This document shows, piece by piece, positions 13,817 to 16,217 of a stretch of 16,217 nucleotides of DNA. The stretch comes from Actinomycetes bacterium (lineage in GTDB: Bacteria > Actinomycetota > Actinomycetes > Mycobacteriales > Mycobacteriaceae): assembly GCA_023432405.1 (NCBI GenBank), contig JAEYUQ010000027.1:1-16217 (forward strand), in the 5' to 3' direction. The notes under the pieces were generated by a model. The model was given only the letters and a program-made list of their open reading frames with translations, was not told where the DNA came from and made no database searches. The translations under genes were made by a program, and so were the position numbers. Each line of letters opens with the position of its first letter. The stretch's first letter is position 1.

Positions 13817-14404
13817 ATGGAGTACAACGTCGGGGATGTCGTCGTTTATCCACATCACGGAGCTGCAGTTATTACAGATCATGAGGAACGTGAGATACGT
13901 GGGGAAAAGCTGAAGTTCCTGGTGCTTCAGATTCAGCACTCTGACTTGGTGGTTCGTGTTCCTCTGAAGAATGCTGAACTTGTTGGAGTAAGAGACGTCG
14001 TTGGGGAAGACGGGTTGCTCAAAATCTTCTCTGTTTTACGGCAGACGGATGTTGAAGAAGCTGGAAACTGGTCTCGCCGGTACAAGGCAAACCAGGAGCG
14101 TTTGGCTTCTGGGGATGTAAATAAAGTTGCCGAGGTTGTGCGGGATCTTTGGCGTCGAGATCAAGACCGTGGTCTTTCTGCCGGTGAAAAGCGGATGTTG
14201 GCAAAAGCTCGCCAGATTTTGGTTGGTGAGCTGGCTCTGGCAGAGACGGGTGACCCCGACAAAATTGCGGAGTTTATGAAGCAAGTGGGGGACGCTATTG
14301 ATCGGCACCGCAGTATCAATAAGGACGATCCCGATAAGAAGATCGCTGATGATGCTGAGCTGGATTTAGATAATCTCAGCTTTGACGATGACGAAGACAT
14401 CTAG
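13817..14404 (+). CDS. carD: CarD/CdnL RNA polymerase-binding regulator
   Basis: Binds the RNA polymerase beta subunit and stabilises the open promoter complex, notably at rRNA promoters. 195 residues. N-terminal Tudor-like domain with V-G-D-V-V-V-Y-P-H-H-G-A-A at 5-17 and V-R-V-P at 46-49; then the helical DNA-contacting domain with W85 in N-W-S-R-R-Y-K, the residue that wedges the upstream bubble edge in mycobacterial CarD, and the highly conserved L-A-S-G-D-V-N-K-V-A-E-V-V-R-D-L-W-R-R-D. The mycobacterial protein is 162 residues; this one adds a tail of some 30 residues, strongly acidic at the end (D-D-A-E-L-D-L-D-N-L-S-F-D-D-D-E-D-I). GGGAG lies about 12 bases upstream of the ATG. ispD begins 8 bases after its stop, so the two are probably co-transcribed. 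Confidence 0.97.
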   Translation: MEYNVGDVVVYPHHGAAVITDHEEREIRGEKLKFLVLQIQHSDLVVRVPLKNAELVGVRDVVGEDGLLKIFSVLRQTDVEEAGNWSRRYKANQERLASGDVNKVAEVVRDLWRRDQDRGLSAGEKRMLAKARQILVGELALAETGDPDKIAEFMKQVGDAIDRHRSINKDDPDKKIADDAELDLDNLSFDDDEDI

Positions 14405-14412
14405 TCACCACA

Positions 14413-15150
14413 ATGGCCCAGCAGGTTATTAGTCTGATTGCCGCAGCCGGCACAGGGCAGCGCTTAGGGGCCGAGCTTCCCAAGGCATTTGTCCCGCTTG
14501 CTAGACGTTCTCTGCTGGAGCGCTCGGTGGAAGCGATGATTTCCTCCAAAGCGGTTACCCGCGTCATTGTTCTGGTACACCCCCAGTGGCGCGACTACGC
14601 CATTAATCTCCTGCACACAGCAGGTTTTAAGGAAACAGGCGCTGTGCCTGTCACCGTGGTGGTAGGGGGCCGGGAACGTGCAGATTCGGTGTGGCAAGGC
14701 CTCCAGGCAATTCCCGATAGTGACGCTCTGGTCCTTATTCACGACGCCGCCCGTGCCCTCACACCCCCAGAGATGATTGCACGAGTGGTAGAGGCTGTGG
14801 CCAAGGGTGCGCCCGCAGTGATTCCCGTTCTGCCTGTGGCTGACACCATTAAGCAGGTCAAAGATTCTGTGGTGCTATCAACCCCGTCCAGAAGTGGGTT
14901 GCGTGCAGTACAAACCCCCCAAGGGTTTGACCTGGCTACTCTCAGGCGCGCTAACCAGGCGTACTTTGCTCAGAACAATCCAGGCTTTACTCCCACGGAT
15001 GATGCTTCCCTCATGGAGTGGTACGGGATTCCAGTCACGTGTGTTCAGGGGGATCCTCTGGCGTTCAAAATCACCACTGCCTTGGACTACCGTCTGGCCC
15101 AAAGCCTCCTGACGTCTGAGCACATAGATTTTGAGGTTCCCAATGCATAG
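14413..15150 (+). CDS. ispD: 2-C-methyl-D-erythritol 4-phosphate cytidylyltransferase
   Basis: Third step of the MEP isoprenoid pathway: joins MEP to CTP giving CDP-ME and pyrophosphate, in the cytoplasm. 245 residues, normal length. The nucleotide-binding start A-A-A-G-T-G-Q-R-L-G and L-P-K-A-F are at 10-27; V-G-G-R-E-R-A-D-S-V follows; I-H-D-A-A-R-A-L is the family D-A-A-R motif; R-A-V-Q-T-P-Q-G-F, T-D-D-A-S-L-M-E and G-D-P-L-A-F-K-I-T-T are all present, so the enzyme should be active. The ATG at 14413 lies 8 bases after the carD stop, with no strong ribosome site, and the gene overlaps the ispF start by 8 bases. The carD-ispD-ispF cluster is the typical actinobacterial arrangement. Confidence 0.97.
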   Translation: MAQQVISLIAAAGTGQRLGAELPKAFVPLARRSLLERSVEAMISSKAVTRVIVLVHPQWRDYAINLLHTAGFKETGAVPVTVVVGGRERADSVWQGLQAIPDSDALVLIHDAARALTPPEMIARVVEAVAKGAPAVIPVLPVADTIKQVKDSVVLSTPSRSGLRAVQTPQGFDLATLRRANQAYFAQNNPGFTPTDDASLMEWYGIPVTCVQGDPLAFKITTALDYRLAQSLLTSEHIDFEVPNA

Positions 15151-15658
15151 CTCTCCCGGCTCCACCACCCACCCCATATCCTCCTTGCCAAGCGTGGGTA
15201 TTGGTACAGATGCCCACCGCATTGAACCTGGAAAACCCTGCTGGATTGCAGGAATACTCTTTCCAGGGGTTGATGGTTGTGAAGGTCACTCGGATGGAGA
15301 TGTGGTGGCTCATGCCCTTATCGACGCCCTTCTTTCCGCAGCGCATCTAGGAGACTTAGGCTCTTTCGTGGGAACAGGACGCCCCGAGTATGCCGGTGTG
15401 TCCGGGGAGCAGCTTTTGCGTGAGTGCGTAGAGCTGCTCAGTTCTCGGGGGTTGGGTATCGGTAACGCTTCGGTGCAGCTTATTGCTCAAACCCCGAAGA
15501 TGGGGCCTCGACGGGAAGAAGCAGAGGGCATCCTCAGTTCTATTGTGGGTGCTCCGGTGTCTGTGTCTGCCACCAGTACGGATCACCTGGGTTTTACCGG
15601 AGCTGGTGAGGGACGTGCAGCAGTGGCCACGGCGCTCGTCGTCAAGGTAGAAAAGTAG
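15143..15658 (+). CDS. ispF: 2-C-methyl-D-erythritol 2,4-cyclodiphosphate synthase
   Basis: Fifth MEP-pathway step: cyclises CDP-ME-2-phosphate to ME-2,4-cyclodiphosphate with release of CMP; a zinc- and magnesium-dependent trimer. 171 residues from ATG 15143, which overlaps the ispD stop and has GAGG a few bases upstream. A TTG at 15131 is less likely. Metal ligands D23 and H25 (G-T-D-A-H-R) and H57 (D-V-V-A-H-A-L-I-D-A-L) match D8, H10 and H42 of E. coli IspF, and G-H-S-D-G-D-V is intact. The residues before D23 form a Ser/Pro-rich extension of about 15 residues relative to the E. coli enzyme. Oddity: the usual G-F-T-G-R-G-E-G loop reads G-F-T-G-A-G-E-G, so the Arg that lines the nucleotide pocket in the family is Ala here. 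The gene converges with the membrane protein at 15696, with 37 bases between. Confidence 0.95.
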   Translation: MHSSPGSTTHPISSLPSVGIGTDAHRIEPGKPCWIAGILFPGVDGCEGHSDGDVVAHALIDALLSAAHLGDLGSFVGTGRPEYAGVSGEQLLRECVELLSSRGLGIGNASVQLIAQTPKMGPRREEAEGILSSIVGAPVSVSATSTDHLGFTGAGEGRAAVATALVVKVEK

Positions 15659-15695
15659 AACCCAACAGCGCAGCAACTTCTGCTCAGCCTTGCGG

Positions 15696-16217
15696 TTACT
15701 GCTGAGTGTTGCGGGTGGAGAGACTGGGAGCCTCCCCCTCGTCTGAATTGTCGGGGGCTCCCTTATCCTTAGCCGCCTCCTGGGTAGCGCGGAAGCGTTC
15801 TGCGCGTTCCGAGACTTTCTCCATGACTTCTTTCTGGTCTTCTTCGGTGAAGTCCACGGAGTCATCGGCTACCAATTGATCCGTGACTTCCTGCTGCACA
15901 GACTCCGAAAGATCCGCGTTATCTATCTCTGAGGCGTTAGCCATGCTGACCAGGGCAGCCTTGTCCTTCTTGGTGTACTTCTTGGAGGGGTCATGCTTGC
16001 GCTTGAACAGCTCCACCATGCGGATTCTGCGCAGAGCTTCCAGGCTGATCTTGGAGCGATCCCTCAACCACACCCAGGCCATAAGGAAAGCAAGAACCAC
16101 ACCCACATAACCGATGATGGGGAAAGTGAGAGAGACGAGGTCTTTGAAGCCAGCGAAGGACAGTCCAAAGCCGATGACCACTGTGATAGCAAACACGGGT
16201 AAGAACCGACGGGGGTG
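15696..16217 (-). CDS. C-terminal part of a polytopic membrane protein (possibly YkvI-like)
   Basis: The frame is open to the right edge (reads H-P-R-R-F-L-P before the GTG at 16196), so the N-terminal part lies outside the window; 16196 should not be taken as the start. What is present: two membrane segments (about the first 20-25 residues after R-F-L-P, and F-P-I-I-G-Y-V-G-V-V-L-A-F-L-M-A-W-V-W-L), then a charged cytoplasmic tail of about 115 residues with many Lys, Glu and Asp and no fold I recognise. The segment F-P-I-I-G-Y-V-G before the last helix recalls the C-terminal end of YkvI-type (APC-like) membrane proteins, but that is a memory match from a short piece. Stop TAA at 15696-15698. 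The function is unknown. Confidence 0.6.
   Translation of the reverse strand, partial: HPRRFLPVFAITVVIGFGLSFAGFKDLVSLTFPIIGYVGVVLAFLMAWVWLRDRSKISLEALRRIRMVELFKRKHDPSKKYTKKDKAALVSMANASEIDNADLSESVQQEVTDQLVADDSVDFTEEDQKEVMEKVSERAERFRATQEAAKDKGAPDNSDEGEAPSLSTRNTQQ

Overview
The window looks like chromosomal core sequence from a Corynebacterium or a very close mycolic-acid actinobacterium, moderately GC-rich. The gene order lysS ... clpC ... mutY - beta-carbonic anhydrase - small membrane protein - radA - lpqE - carD - ispD - ispF is the one I know from corynebacteria; radA-lpqE-carD is also conserved in mycobacteria. The species cannot be fixed by eye. There is no phage, IS element, CRISPR array or rRNA/tRNA gene that I can see.

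Layout. (1) 1-755: 3' part of lysyl-tRNA synthetase. (2) 756-3178, accessory: a sortase-fold membrane protein with no arginine after its catalytic cysteine, a 29-bp tandem repeat at its stop codon, and convergently a secreted protein built from two copies of one domain around four D-P-[E/D]-F-S motifs. (3) 3179-4726: a 14-TM DHA2-type drug exporter whose N-terminal tail comes from an in-frame duplication. (4) 4980-7571: clpC. (5) 7754-8580: an exported trypsin-like protease closely followed by a 57-aa DUF4236-like gene. (6) 8687-12585: mutY (minus) divergent from carbonic anhydrase, then a single-TM extracytoplasmic protein, convergent with radA (minus). (7) 12883-13703: lipoprotein LpqE (minus) and a possible 59-aa repeat ORF. 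(8) 13817-15658: carD-ispD-ispF, tightly packed and probably co-transcribed. (9) 15696-end: C-terminal part of a polytopic membrane protein (minus), cut by the window.

How the genes work together. Several are genome-maintenance or proteostasis functions (RadA with a near-consensus LexA/SOS box, MutY, ClpC). CarD sets initiation at stable-RNA promoters, and IspD and IspF carry out two steps of the MEP isoprenoid pathway. The cell-envelope part (sortase-like protein, DPEFS protein, serine protease, LpqE) is the least explained.

Regulation readable in the sequence: several genes (radA, mutY, carbonic anhydrase, the 10283 gene) have a -10 box placed so that transcripts would start at or next to the start codon, suggesting leaderless mRNAs. 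Short tandem or inverted repeats occur between genes at several places; two of them, in 3'-3' intergenic regions, share the core AAGTATCG.
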